A stretch of 64,000 bases of DNA, taken from positions 10,057,945 to 10,121,944 of the forward strand of contig NZ_CP011125.1 in NCBI RefSeq assembly GCF_000737325.1, in the 5' to 3' direction. Under the pieces are notes generated by a model. The model had not been told where the DNA came from. It saw only the letters and a list, made by a program, of their open reading frames with translations, and did not search any database. Shown piece after piece: positions 1-8,843 of the stretch. A program made the position numbers and the translations under genes. Position 1 is the stretch's first letter. Each line of letters opens with the position of its first letter. Source of the stretch: Sandaracinus amylolyticus (lineage in GTDB: Bacteria > Myxococcota_A > Polyangia > Polyangiales > Sandaracinaceae).

Positions 1-169
1 TCCCGTGCACCACGACCAGCGCGAGCGCGAACGCGACCCACACCCAGCGTCGCGTCGCCGTCGGCGCATGGAGCGACGAGAGCGACATCGTCGGCACGAG
101 CGCGCGCCACAGCGTGATCGCGGCGACGACGCCCGATGCGACCAGCACGAGGGTCTCGTCGTCGGACAC
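1..169 (-). CDS. Partial small membrane protein (N-terminus only)
   Basis: The reading frame starts at a GTG (complement of 167-169) and runs off the left edge after 56 codons. The N-terminus begins VSDDETLVLVASGVVAAITL, a probable membrane helix, followed by a short loop and a second hydrophobic segment at the window edge (WVWVAFALALVVVHG). Too little is visible to name a family. It is transcribed divergently from rtcR, with about 147 bp between the two starts. Codon use fits its neighbours. The start is inferred from the fit of the hydrophobic segments, not from a strong ribosome binding site. Confidence 0.5.
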   Translation of the reverse strand, partial: MSDDETLVLVASGVVAAITLWRALVPTMSLSSLHAPTATRRWVWVAFALALVVVHG

Positions 170-204
170 GCGAGCAGTCTACGCGGACGCGAGCGGATCT
201 CGAT

Positions 205-264
205 ACAGCGCGTCTCGCTCTCACGCTCGAGCGCGAGGTACTCGGCGTAGCTCATCCGCGCCAT
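205..264 (-). pseudogene. Remnant of a Uma2-family nuclease gene (N-terminus only)
   Basis: From the ATG at 264 the complement encodes MARMSYAEYLALERESETR. This matches the characteristic opening of Uma2 (DUF820) family putative endonucleases, which usually continues directly into a conserved HEY/YE segment. Here the similarity stops after about 20 residues, the following codons become arginine- and cysteine-rich noise, and the frame enters the gene at 1-169 out of phase. I read this as a stub left by deletion of a Uma2 gene. Uma2 genes are highly multicopy in myxobacteria. Chance similarity is unlikely but not excluded, because the match is short. Confidence 0.5.
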
Positions 265-316
265 CACGATGGATCTAGCAGCCGCGCGCCTTGCGACGCT
301 GGGATAAGCTCCGCGC

Positions 317-1931
<1,615 letters not shown>

Positions 1932-1948
<17 letters not shown>

Positions 1949-2663
1949 TGGCCTTCGCGCGCAGCAGCTGGGTCGGCGTCATCCCGAACGTGCTGCGCAT
2001 CGTGCGGCTCAGGTGCGCCGCGTCGGCGAACCCCGAGCGCGCGGCGATCGTCGCGATCGGATCGCCGCTCGACGCGAGCGCGGCGAGCGCGCGGCGCACC
2101 CGGAGCCACAGCACGTAGCGCCGCAGCGGCGTGCCGACGTCGCTCGTGAAGAGGTGCGTGAGGCGCGTCGGGGACACGCCCGCGCGCGCCGCGAGCGCGG
2201 CGAGCGCGACCTCGTCCTTGCCGAGCTCGCTCTCCTCGAGCCATCGCAGGAGCCGCGCGACGCGCGCGTCGATGTCGGTGCGTCCCTCGCGCACGCCGAG
2301 CGCCTCGAGCACCTGCGTCGCGGCGATCGGCGAGCCCGCGTCGCGCGCACCGAGCCCGTGCACCGCGGCGTCGCGCACGGCCTCCGCGATCGACGCGGGC
2401 TCCTCGCCGAGCACCGACGCGAGACCGGCGCCGATCGGGCTCGCCGGCTCGACGTAGAGCACGACGGTCGGCGCTTCCGCGCGCTCGATCGCGTGCGCGA
2501 CGTTCGAGGGCACCCAGATCCCCGCGCCTTCGACCCGCGCGCGCCCGACCTTCGCGCCGACGTGGCCGCGCGTCGCGAGCACGACGTGCGCGGCGTGGTG
2601 CGCGTGCGCCGCGGTCGCGCCCACGGCGTTCCACACGAGGAGCTGCTCGGGCCAGCGGTGCAT
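1932..2663 (-). CDS. AraC-family transcriptional regulator
   Basis: 243 residues. The N-terminal half is a cupin-like sensor fold: a histidine-rich AAHAHHAAH segment, then a beta-rich stretch with VPSNVAHAIERAEAPT. The C-terminal ~100 residues form the double helix-turn-helix of the AraC/XylS family, with ALAARAGVSPTRLTHLF as the first HTH and ATIAARSGFADAAHLSRTMR as the second, followed by the usual FGMTPTQL. It probably senses a small molecule and controls nearby genes. The start codon lies 24 bp from a paired palindrome (2688-2737), a good candidate operator for autoregulation. The 3' end overlaps rtcR tail to tail, so antisense interference between them is possible. Confidence 0.9.
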
Positions 2664-2687
2664 GGACCCAGCGTAGCGGACCGCGCG

Positions 2688-2737
2688 GATGGACGAATCG
2701 TCTACTCGAGCGCGCTCCAGCAGACGATTCGTCCATC
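2688..2737. promoter_or_regulatory. Paired palindromic operator-like sites upstream of araC-type gene
   Basis: A perfect 16-bp inverted repeat (2688-2703 and 2722-2737) with an 18-nt spacer. Each arm is itself a dyad, GACGA-N-TCGTC (2692-2702 and 2723-2733). The two dyad centres are 31 bp apart, close to three helical turns, as expected for two dimers bound on the same DNA face. There is no T-run, so a terminator for the upstream gene at 2751-3125 is less likely, though not excluded. Location directly before the AraC start suggests an operator. Confidence 0.55.
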
Positions 2738-2750
2738 GACAGCGCGCGAA

Positions 2751-3125
2751 TCAGCCGATCGCGACGTTCTCCCCCGCGCGACGCCACGCCCGCGCGAACC
2801 CACCGCTGAGCACGAAGCGCGGGAACGTCACGAGCTGCTCGACGAAGAGCCGCGCGATCACGTCGAAGGGCCCGCGGAACGGCAGCGGCCCGACCTGCTC
2901 GCGCTTGTGCCCGCGACCCTGCGCCGCGACCGCGATGACGATCAGCGCCACGCCCCCGAGCGCGCCGAGCGGCGCGCCCGAGAGCGGCGCGAGCACCAGC
3001 GTCGCGAGGCCGCTCCAGAAGAGCGGCGCCGTGATCGCGTGGATGAGCAGGTTCGTGCGGTCCGCGTGCCCGCTCGGATAGTGCGACCACTGCCACGAGA
3101 GGAGGCTTCCACGTTCGTCGTCCAT
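2751..3125 (-). CDS. DUF962/Mpo1-like small membrane protein
   Basis: 124 residues with two or three hydrophobic segments (NLLIHAITAPLFWSGLATLV at ~25-45; LGGVALIVIAVAAQG at ~55-70). Two features resemble DUF962 (Mpo1/YGL010w-like) proteins: the NLLIHAIT start of the first helix, and a GHKREQ segment before the amphipathic tail. Some family members are Fe(II)-dependent fatty-acid dioxygenases, but I cannot confirm the full set of His ligands, so enzyme function is not claimed. It is followed on the same strand by the AraC gene, with the double palindrome between them. Confidence 0.5.
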   Translation of the reverse strand: MDDERGSLLSWQWSHYPSGHADRTNLLIHAITAPLFWSGLATLVLAPLSGAPLGALGGVALIVIAVAAQGRGHKREQVGPLPFRGPFDVIARLFVEQLVTFPRFVLSGGFARAWRRAGENVAIG

Positions 3126-3193
3126 GACGCGATCCTGCCGTCACGCAGGCACCGCGGCTTGAACGGAACGGTCGCAATCAGTCCACCAGGGGT

Positions 3194-3263
3194 GCTCGGC
3201 CGCGGAGGGCCCGCACGGGAGCGTGCGGAGCGCGCGGACGGGGAGGACCCTCCGTGGCCGAGC
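3194..3263 (-). terminator. Long hairpin downstream of the GH31 gene
   Basis: Arms 3194-3209 and 3248-3263 pair over 16 positions with one G-T pair. Inside lies a second stem, CCGCAC with GTGCGG. It starts 18 bp beyond the stop of the GH31 gene and precedes the start of no other minus-strand gene, so a factor-assisted terminator is the simplest reading. No U-tract follows. Confidence 0.5.
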
Positions 3264-3281
3264 CGAGCCATGCGCGCGGGC

Positions 3282-5138
3282 TCAGTCGAACGTGATCGTC
3301 CCCGTCGCGTCGGTGCGCTTCACCCACAGCGCGCGCTCGGTCGCGTCGTACCAGAAGCCCGACGCGCTCGCGTCGAGCGCGGCGCGATCGTCGCGCGCCT
3401 CGAGCGCTGCGCCGTCGGCGGCGACCGCGGTCGGTGCCGCGTCGGCGCGCACCCGCACGATCACCGACGCGCGCGCCGGCGCGAACGTGATCGAGCCTTC
3501 GCTCGCGGTGATCGTCGTGATCGCGTCGTCCGGCTCCTCGCGCAGTCGGAACGACGACGTCTCGCTCGACGGCCACACCAGCACCGTCAGGAACCCCTCG
3601 CTCGCCGCGCTGCCGATCCCGTTCGCGTCGCCGTCGACGTGCATCGGCACGATCGCGCCCTCGCGCACGAACACCGGGATGCGCACCCGCGAGCTGCCGA
3701 CGTCGTAGCCCTCGAGCGTCGTGCCGCCATCGATCGCCGCCGCGCCCGGGGCCCACCAGTCGTACCACCGCGCGCCCGCCGGCAGCGCGACGTCGCGCGT
3801 GCTCCCGCTCGCGATCAGCGGCGCGACGAGGAACGCCTCACCGACGACGTAGCGCCAGTCGTCCGCCCACGCGGCCTCGTCGCCCACCGGATGCACGATC
3901 ACGCCGTCGGTCGCGTAGGCCTCTTCGGTGATCGAGTACCAGTACGGGACCATCGCGTGGTGCAGCGTCGCCCAGTAGCGCCACACCTCGACCGTCGCCG
4001 CGCGATCCTCGTCGGTGCCGGGCACGGTCCACGGCGCGAGGTTGCCGCGCCCGTGCAGCTGCAGGAACGGCATCATCCCGCTCCACGCGGTCCAGCGCTG
4101 GAACGTCTCGACGTCGAACGGGATGACCGTGGTCAACATCTCGTCGTCGCGATCGAGGTATCCGCCGATGTCGCTGCCGAGCACGACGTAGCCCGCCTCC
4201 GCGGAGCGGAACGTGTGATCGAGCGCGTCGATCAGGCCGAACCAGTCGCGGCGGTTGTCGCCCATCCACACGACGGGCGCGTGCTCGGGCCGCGCGTGGA
4301 AGCGCCCACGACGGTCGTAGCTCTCGTCCCACGCGCGCACCATCGTCGTGAACTCGGGCCCGCGCCGCGACACGCCGTACGCGAGGAAGTCGCGGTAGTA
4401 CTCCTCCGCGTAGCGCTGGTGCGGCACGTCGCCCTCGTCGGTCAGCAGCGTCGCGTCGGCCTCGAGGTAGCTGTCGCCGAAGTCGAGCTTCCAGCCGTCG
4501 AGCCCGAGATCGAGCAGGAAGTCCTGCTGCGCGTGCCACCACGCGCGCGCCCGTGCGTCGAAGAAGTCGACGCTCGCGCCCTGGCCCTTCCACCACTCGT
4601 AGAGCTCGCCGTCGTTCACGAAGAAGTCGCACGCGACGCCCTCGAGGTAGTTCGGCGCGGGACCGCGGTACGAGTCGCCGCCCATCTCGAGGTCGTACGA
4701 GCGACGGTTCACGAACGCCGTGGTCCACAGCACGACGCGCACGTCGTCCTCGTGCAGCGTCTCGACGAGCGATCCGAAGTCGCCGTAGCGCTCGGGGTTC
4801 GGGCGGAACGTCGTGTACTGCGAGTCCCACGGCGAATCGAGCACCACCACGCCGACCGGGATGTCGCGCTCGCGGAACCCCGCGACGAACGCGAGCGTGT
4901 CGTCGCGATCCGAGATGTCCTTGGAGATCCACGGCTCGAACGCCCAGCGCGGCGTGCGGCGCGGCGGATCGGCGAGCGGCGCTTCGGGCTGCACGTCGAC
5001 CTCGCACTCGAGCGGCGCGACGTACGCGTCGGTGCCCGCGTCGACGGGGCTCTCGGCTGGATCGCACGCGAGCGCGAGCAGACACGACACGAACAGCAGG
5101 CACTTCCTCGGTCCGCGAACCAGCCGACAGTCTTTCAC
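3282..5138 (-). CDS. Glycoside hydrolase family 31 lipoprotein (alpha-glucosidase/alpha-xylosidase type)
   Basis: 618 residues. A basic N-terminus is followed by LLFVSCLLALAC, a signal peptide with a probable lipidated Cys and an Asp after it, then a short linker. The rest is a GH31 (beta/alpha)8 barrel. Visible marks are WKLDFGD with the expected nucleophile Asp219, WMGDN with the acid/base Asp294, and the GSDIGGY segment near residue 335, followed by the beta-sandwich C-terminal domains. It should hydrolyse alpha-linked glucosides or xylosides outside the inner membrane. Substrate cannot be read from sequence. The GTG start has GAGGAG 6 nt upstream. It follows the PhnD-like gene after 13 bp, suggesting cotranscription. 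Confidence 0.9.
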   Translation of the reverse strand: MKDCRLVRGPRKCLLFVSCLLALACDPAESPVDAGTDAYVAPLECEVDVQPEAPLADPPRRTPRWAFEPWISKDISDRDDTLAFVAGFRERDIPVGVVVLDSPWDSQYTTFRPNPERYGDFGSLVETLHEDDVRVVLWTTAFVNRRSYDLEMGGDSYRGPAPNYLEGVACDFFVNDGELYEWWKGQGASVDFFDARARAWWHAQQDFLLDLGLDGWKLDFGDSYLEADATLLTDEGDVPHQRYAEEYYRDFLAYGVSRRGPEFTTMVRAWDESYDRRGRFHARPEHAPVVWMGDNRRDWFGLIDALDHTFRSAEAGYVVLGSDIGGYLDRDDEMLTTVIPFDVETFQRWTAWSGMMPFLQLHGRGNLAPWTVPGTDEDRAATVEVWRYWATLHHAMVPYWYSITEEAYATDGVIVHPVGDEAAWADDWRYVVGEAFLVAPLIASGSTRDVALPAGARWYDWWAPGAAAIDGGTTLEGYDVGSSRVRIPVFVREGAIVPMHVDGDANGIGSAASEGFLTVLVWPSSETSSFRLREEPDDAITTITASEGSITFAPARASVIVRVRADAAPTAVAADGAALEARDDRAALDASASGFWYDATERALWVKRTDATGTITFD

Positions 5139-5151
5139 GCGGGCTCCTCGA

Positions 5152-5970
5152 TCAGCTCCTCAGCGCGCCCTCCGCGAGCAGCGCCTCGCGCACCGGCGCG
5201 TAGTCCTCGGGCGTGCCGGGGGCGAGCCGATCGGCGCCGAGCATCGCACGAAGCAGGCGCGACACGCGCGGCAGCGCGTGCGCGGCGCGCAGCTTCTCGA
5301 TCCATCGCACCCGCACCTCGTCGGGCACCGAGGCGCCGATGCACACCGCGTCGCTCGGGATCGACGCGCTGACGACGACCGCGCGCATCGAGCGCGTCTC
5401 GGCGAACGCGGTCCACCCGGCGATCGCCAGGCCGCGCGACGGACGCTCGGGATCGCTGAGCTGCACGTACGTCGCGCCGGCTTCGACGGCGCCCGACGCC
5501 ACCGCCGCGACCACGCGCGCGTGGCTGTCGGTGAAGGTCTCGCTGCCGAAGCACGCGTCGGGATCGACCCCGCAGTCGCGCAGCGCGAGCCGCGGGAACA
5601 AGTACCCGGCGCACGAGTCGCGATCGACCCACGCCACCCGCATGCCCCGGAGGTCCTCGGCGCGCGTCGCGCTCGACCCATCGCGCACGAAGATCGCGCC
5701 CTGGTACCGTGCGCCCGCGAAGCGCTCGGCGCGCATCACCCCGCCCACCGCGCCGGCCTCGTGCGCGCGCACGAAGAGCCCCGGCGGGAGCCATGCGAGC
5801 GCGGCATCGCGCGCGATCACCCGATCGCGCAGCGCGGTGTAGCTGCGCTCGCTCTCGACGACGATCGAGGCGCCCAGCGCCTCGCTCAGCGCGGACCCGA
5901 GGTCGGCGCGGAGATCGTCGCCTTCCTCGTCGAGGTGCACCGGCCCCGTGACGAACGCGAGCGCTCCCAT
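5152..5970 (-). CDS. PhnD/SsuA-like periplasmic-binding-fold protein
   Basis: 272 residues of type 2 periplasmic-binding fold, PhnD-like (phosphate/phosphonate/phosphite binding group): ALAWLPPGLFVRA, GAIFVRDGSSATRAEDLRG, RVAWVDRDSCAGYLFP and the later FTDSHARVVAAVASG are the usual landmarks in order. The ATG at 5970 has GGAGGAGG 7-8 nt upstream, which fixes the start. From that start there is no signal peptide, and no ABC permease or ATPase is nearby, so a classical transport role is not supported. A cytoplasmic sensor or an orphan binding protein is possible. It precedes the GH31 gene by 13 bp. Confidence 0.75.
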   Translation of the reverse strand: MGALAFVTGPVHLDEEGDDLRADLGSALSEALGASIVVESERSYTALRDRVIARDAALAWLPPGLFVRAHEAGAVGGVMRAERFAGARYQGAIFVRDGSSATRAEDLRGMRVAWVDRDSCAGYLFPRLALRDCGVDPDACFGSETFTDSHARVVAAVASGAVEAGATYVQLSDPERPSRGLAIAGWTAFAETRSMRAVVVSASIPSDAVCIGASVPDEVRVRWIEKLRAAHALPRVSRLLRAMLGADRLAPGTPEDYAPVREALLAEGALRS

Positions 5971-6019
5971 GCTCCGACCTCCTCCGTCGATCTTCAACGT
6001 ACCGTGTTACGGCGTGTCA

Positions 6020-6044
6020 GTGAAACCACTGCCCAGGTGAAACC
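6020..6044. promoter_or_regulatory. GTGAAACC direct repeats in a divergent intergenic region
   Basis: Two exact GTGAAACC copies (6020-6027 and 6037-6044), 17 bp apart, lie between the divergent PhnD-like gene and the ECF-sigma operon. A short dyad CCGTGTTACGG lies just to the left at 6002-6012. Both are AT-richer than the surroundings. This could be an activator or ECF-sigma recognition region. No canonical -35/-10 is clear. Confidence 0.3.
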
Positions 6045-6088
6045 CCGCGCGCGGCATGGGGCGTGCTCGACGGTGCTCCCTCGGCGGG

Positions 6089-7081
6089 ATGTTGGGCACA
6101 CGAGGCACGCTCTGGCGCGCGTTCCCGGCCGTGGTGAGCGCGGTCGTGCTCGCCGCGAGCCCACCGGCGCGAGCCCAGGACGTGCGGTGGATCGCGCCCC
6201 CGGGGTGCGCCGGCGATCACGCGCTGCGTACCGGCATCGAGACGCTGCTCGGACGACCGCTCGCGCCTGCGGACCGGATCGCGGTGCACGCCGAAGTGCG
6301 CCAGGAAGGCGCGGACCGCTGGGTGGTCGAGCTGCGGAGCATCGAGGACGGCACAGTCGAGCGGACGCTCGCGGCCGACGGCTGCGACGCGCTGCTCGAC
6401 GCGACCGCGCTGGTGCTCGCGTGGCGCATCGATCCCGAGGTCGCGTTGGAGGAGCCAACCCCCGCGCCGTCTCCCCGTGTCGCGTACGATCCGGCGTCGC
6501 GTCTCGGCGCGCCCGACGCACCGCTCGCGATGCCGGGCGGCACCGTCGTGTCGCTGGGCGTCGGCGCCGCGTTCGTGCTCGACGTCGGCACGCTGCCCGC
6601 GATCGCGCCGGGGGTGATCGGCGAGGTCGTGGTGCGCATCGATCGGCTCGATCTGCGGGTGCGCGGCGGCTGGCTCTCGACCCAGGGAGCGCGCCTGGTG
6701 AACGACTCGGTCGGCGCGCCGCCGGGCGTCGGTGTCGACGTCGAGTGGGCGGGCGGATCGCTCGCCGCGTGTGGTCGTCCGCTCGACGGCGACGCGGATC
6801 GCCCGGGCTTCGCGATCTGCGGCGGCGTGCAGGTCGGCGCGCTGATCGCGCGCGGGGTCGGGGTGAGCGATCCGGGGCGCGCCGAGGCCGCGATGGGCGC
6901 GCTCTCGCTGGGCGCGGTGATGCCGTGGGCGCCGATCGACGCGCTCGATCTCGAGGTGGGGCTCGAGCTCTCGGTCGCGATGGGCGCGCCGGGCTTCGAG
7001 GTCGCGCCGTTCGGTGTGGTGTGGGAGCCGTCGCCCGTCGCGGGGCGACTCACGATCGGAGGGCACGTCGATGTCCGCTGA
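6089..7081 (+). CDS. Exported protein of unknown function, first gene of the ECF sigma operon
   Basis: About 330 residues. The start at 6089 gives a clean signal peptide ending AASPPARAQ, preceded by GGCGGG; an upstream ATG at 6056 adds 11 residues. After cleavage there is a ~100-residue region with a conserved-looking Cys pair (APPGCAGDHAL and ADGCDALLDA), a Pro-rich linker (EEPTPAPSPR), and then a ~200-residue glycine-rich, beta-strand-rich half typical of outer-membrane or periplasmic barrels. I do not recognise the family. It overlaps the sigma factor gene by 11 bp, so the two are probably cotranscribed. The arrangement (exported protein, ECF sigma, membrane protein) suggests an envelope-sensing unit. 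Confidence 0.7.
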   Translation: MLGTRGTLWRAFPAVVSAVVLAASPPARAQDVRWIAPPGCAGDHALRTGIETLLGRPLAPADRIAVHAEVRQEGADRWVVELRSIEDGTVERTLAADGCDALLDATALVLAWRIDPEVALEEPTPAPSPRVAYDPASRLGAPDAPLAMPGGTVVSLGVGAAFVLDVGTLPAIAPGVIGEVVVRIDRLDLRVRGGWLSTQGARLVNDSVGAPPGVGVDVEWAGGSLAACGRPLDGDADRPGFAICGGVQVGALIARGVGVSDPGRAEAAMGALSLGAVMPWAPIDALDLEVGLELSVAMGAPGFEVAPFGVVWEPSPVAGRLTIGGHVDVR

Positions 7082-7715
7082 CGAACGCCCGAAGGATCGC
7101 GCGCGGGCCGGCCACGGAGGGTCGGTGACTGCGCTGGCGCTCGCGATCGATCCTGCTCCTGCGGCGGCGCGCGAGGTGCCGTCGTTCGAGGCGATCTACG
7201 AGCAGCTCTTCGACTTCGTGTGGCGCAGCGCGCGTCGCCTCGGCGTCGCGGAGGCGGCGATCGACGACGTGGTGCAGGAGGTCTTCCTCGTCGTGCATCG
7301 CCGGCTCGGCGACTTCGAGGGGCGTTCGTCGCCCAAGACGTGGGTGTTCGCGATCCTGCTGCGCGTCGTGTCGGACTGGCGGCGGACCCAGCGCCGCAAG
7401 GGCGGCCACGCGAGCTACGACGCGATGGCGTCGACGCAGGGCGAGATGGTCGACGAGCGCGCGGAGTGCCCGGCGGGCGCGCTCGAGCAGGCGGAGGCGG
7501 TTCGACTGCTGCACCGGCTGCTCGACGAGCTCGACGACGACAAGCGCACGGTGTTCGTGCTCGCGGAGCTCGAGCAGACGACGGCGCCGGAGATCGCGGA
7601 GATGCTCGGCATCCCGCTGAACACGGTGTACTCGCGGCTGCGCGCGGCGCGCATCGAGTTCGAGAAGGCGCTCGCGCGGCATCGCGCGCGCGAGTCGCAC
7701 CGGAGGGCGCCGTGA
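7071..7715 (+). CDS. ECF-type RNA polymerase sigma factor
   Basis: 214 residues. Region 2 runs from about residue 40 (YEQLFDFVWRSARRLGV, then DDVVQEVFLVVHRRL and the DNA-melting stretch SSPKTWVFAILLRVV). Region 4 is near the C-terminus (ALEQTT-like ELEQTTAPEIAEMLGIPLN, then TVYSRLRAARIEFEKAL). The ~40-residue N-terminal extension is of low complexity. The ATG at 7071 has GGAGG 9 nt upstream and lies inside the end of the preceding gene. The stop overlaps the next gene's GTG by 4 nt. ECF factors of this sort are usually held by a cognate anti-sigma factor, and the next gene is the obvious candidate. Its promoter targets cannot be read here. Confidence 0.9.
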   Translation: MSADERPKDRARAGHGGSVTALALAIDPAPAAAREVPSFEAIYEQLFDFVWRSARRLGVAEAAIDDVVQEVFLVVHRRLGDFEGRSSPKTWVFAILLRVVSDWRRTQRRKGGHASYDAMASTQGEMVDERAECPAGALEQAEAVRLLHRLLDELDDDKRTVFVLAELEQTTAPEIAEMLGIPLNTVYSRLRAARIEFEKALARHRARESHRRAP

Positions 7716-8808
7716 GCGAGCGACGGGCGAACCGATCGGGGCCGCACCGCGTCGTTCCGCGCCTCGGCCCGGACGCGCGCGCGCTGATCGAAGCGGCGCG
7801 CGCGGGAGACGATCCGAGCGCGGCGGATCGCGCACGGGTGCGTCGCGCGATGATGGCGTCGATCGCGGCGGGCGCGGCGGCGGCCGGCGCGGCGGGCACC
7901 GCGGCGAGCGCGGCGGCGAGCGCGGCGAGCGGAACGGGCAGCGCGGCGGGCGGGGTGCTCGCGGGCGGCGAAGCGCTGGTGACCGGCGCGGCCGCGAGCG
8001 GAGCCCTCGCGACGACGGGCGTGGCGGCGACGGCGGCGACCGGCGCGGCGACCACGGCGGTCACGGGCAGCGCGCTCGGGATGTCGGTCCTCGCGAAGGT
8101 CGCCGCGCTCGCGCTGGCGGTGAGCGCCGGAGGCGCGATGGTGGTCGGGATCACGGCCGAGCCCGAGCGCCCAGCAGCGACCGCCGAGCCGGCGCACCCG
8201 GCGAGCTCCGGCGCGCACGTCGCTGCGCCGGCGCCCGACCGTGCGCGGACTCCCGCGCCGACCGAGCTCGCGCTCGCCCCGAACCCCACCCCCGCACTGC
8301 CGACCGAGCTCGCGCTCGACCCGACCCCCACCGCCGTGGTCACGTTGGCCGAGCCCGCGATCCCGCTCGCCGAGCCCGCGCCCACCGTGGCCGCGCCCGC
8401 GCCGCACCGGCGCGCCGCGCCCGGCCGCAGCCCGCACCGGCCCAGCCCGCGGTCCTCGCGCCCGAGCCGGCCCCGGAGAGCGCACCGGCCCCCGCCCAGC
8501 CTCCCGTCGCGGTCGCGAGCCCAGACCCGGCCCCCGCCCCCGTCCAGACGCTCCCGGCCGAGCTCCCGCTCCTGCGCCGCGCGTGGTCCGCCCTGCGCGA
8601 CGCGCGTCCCGAGGACGCCCTGCGCGCCCTCGACGAGCACCACGCGCGCTTCCCCGACGGCGAGCTCGCCGAGGAGCGCGACGCCGCGCGCGCCCTCGCG
8701 CTCTGCGCGTCCGGCCGCGCCGACGAGGGCCGCGCCGCGCTCGACGCGCTCCTCGCGGCGCACCCGCGCTCCCGCCTCGCGCCCCGCGTCCGCGCCGCCT
8801 GCCCGTGA
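7712..8808 (+). CDS. Putative membrane partner of the ECF sigma factor, apparent -1 frameshift
   Basis: Starts GTG at 7712, overlapping the sigma gene stop by 4 nt. The first frame encodes ~35 hydrophilic residues (GPDARALIEAARAGDDPSAA), a long Ala/Gly-rich stretch, one clear membrane helix (VLAKVAALALAVSAGGAMVV, ~130-150) and a Pro/Ala-rich linker. Near 8395-8430 sensible coding moves to the -1 frame, which continues the Pro/Ala linker and then a helical, TPR-like C-terminal domain (LLRRAWSALRDARPEDALRA, later ERDAARALALCASGRADEG) to a stop at 8808. Topology fits an anti-sigma or signal-relay protein, but no zinc-binding anti-sigma motif is seen. The shift is either one missing base in the sequence or a real mutation. 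Confidence 0.65.
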
Positions 8809-8843
8809 CGGATCACCGACGACACGGCCACGCACGATCCGCG

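Noticed and set aside
2013-5372. Long plus-strand frame opposite AraC, DUF962 and GH31 genes
   Set aside because: Composition is Arg/Asp/Val-rich shadow sequence; the opposite strand has recognisable families.
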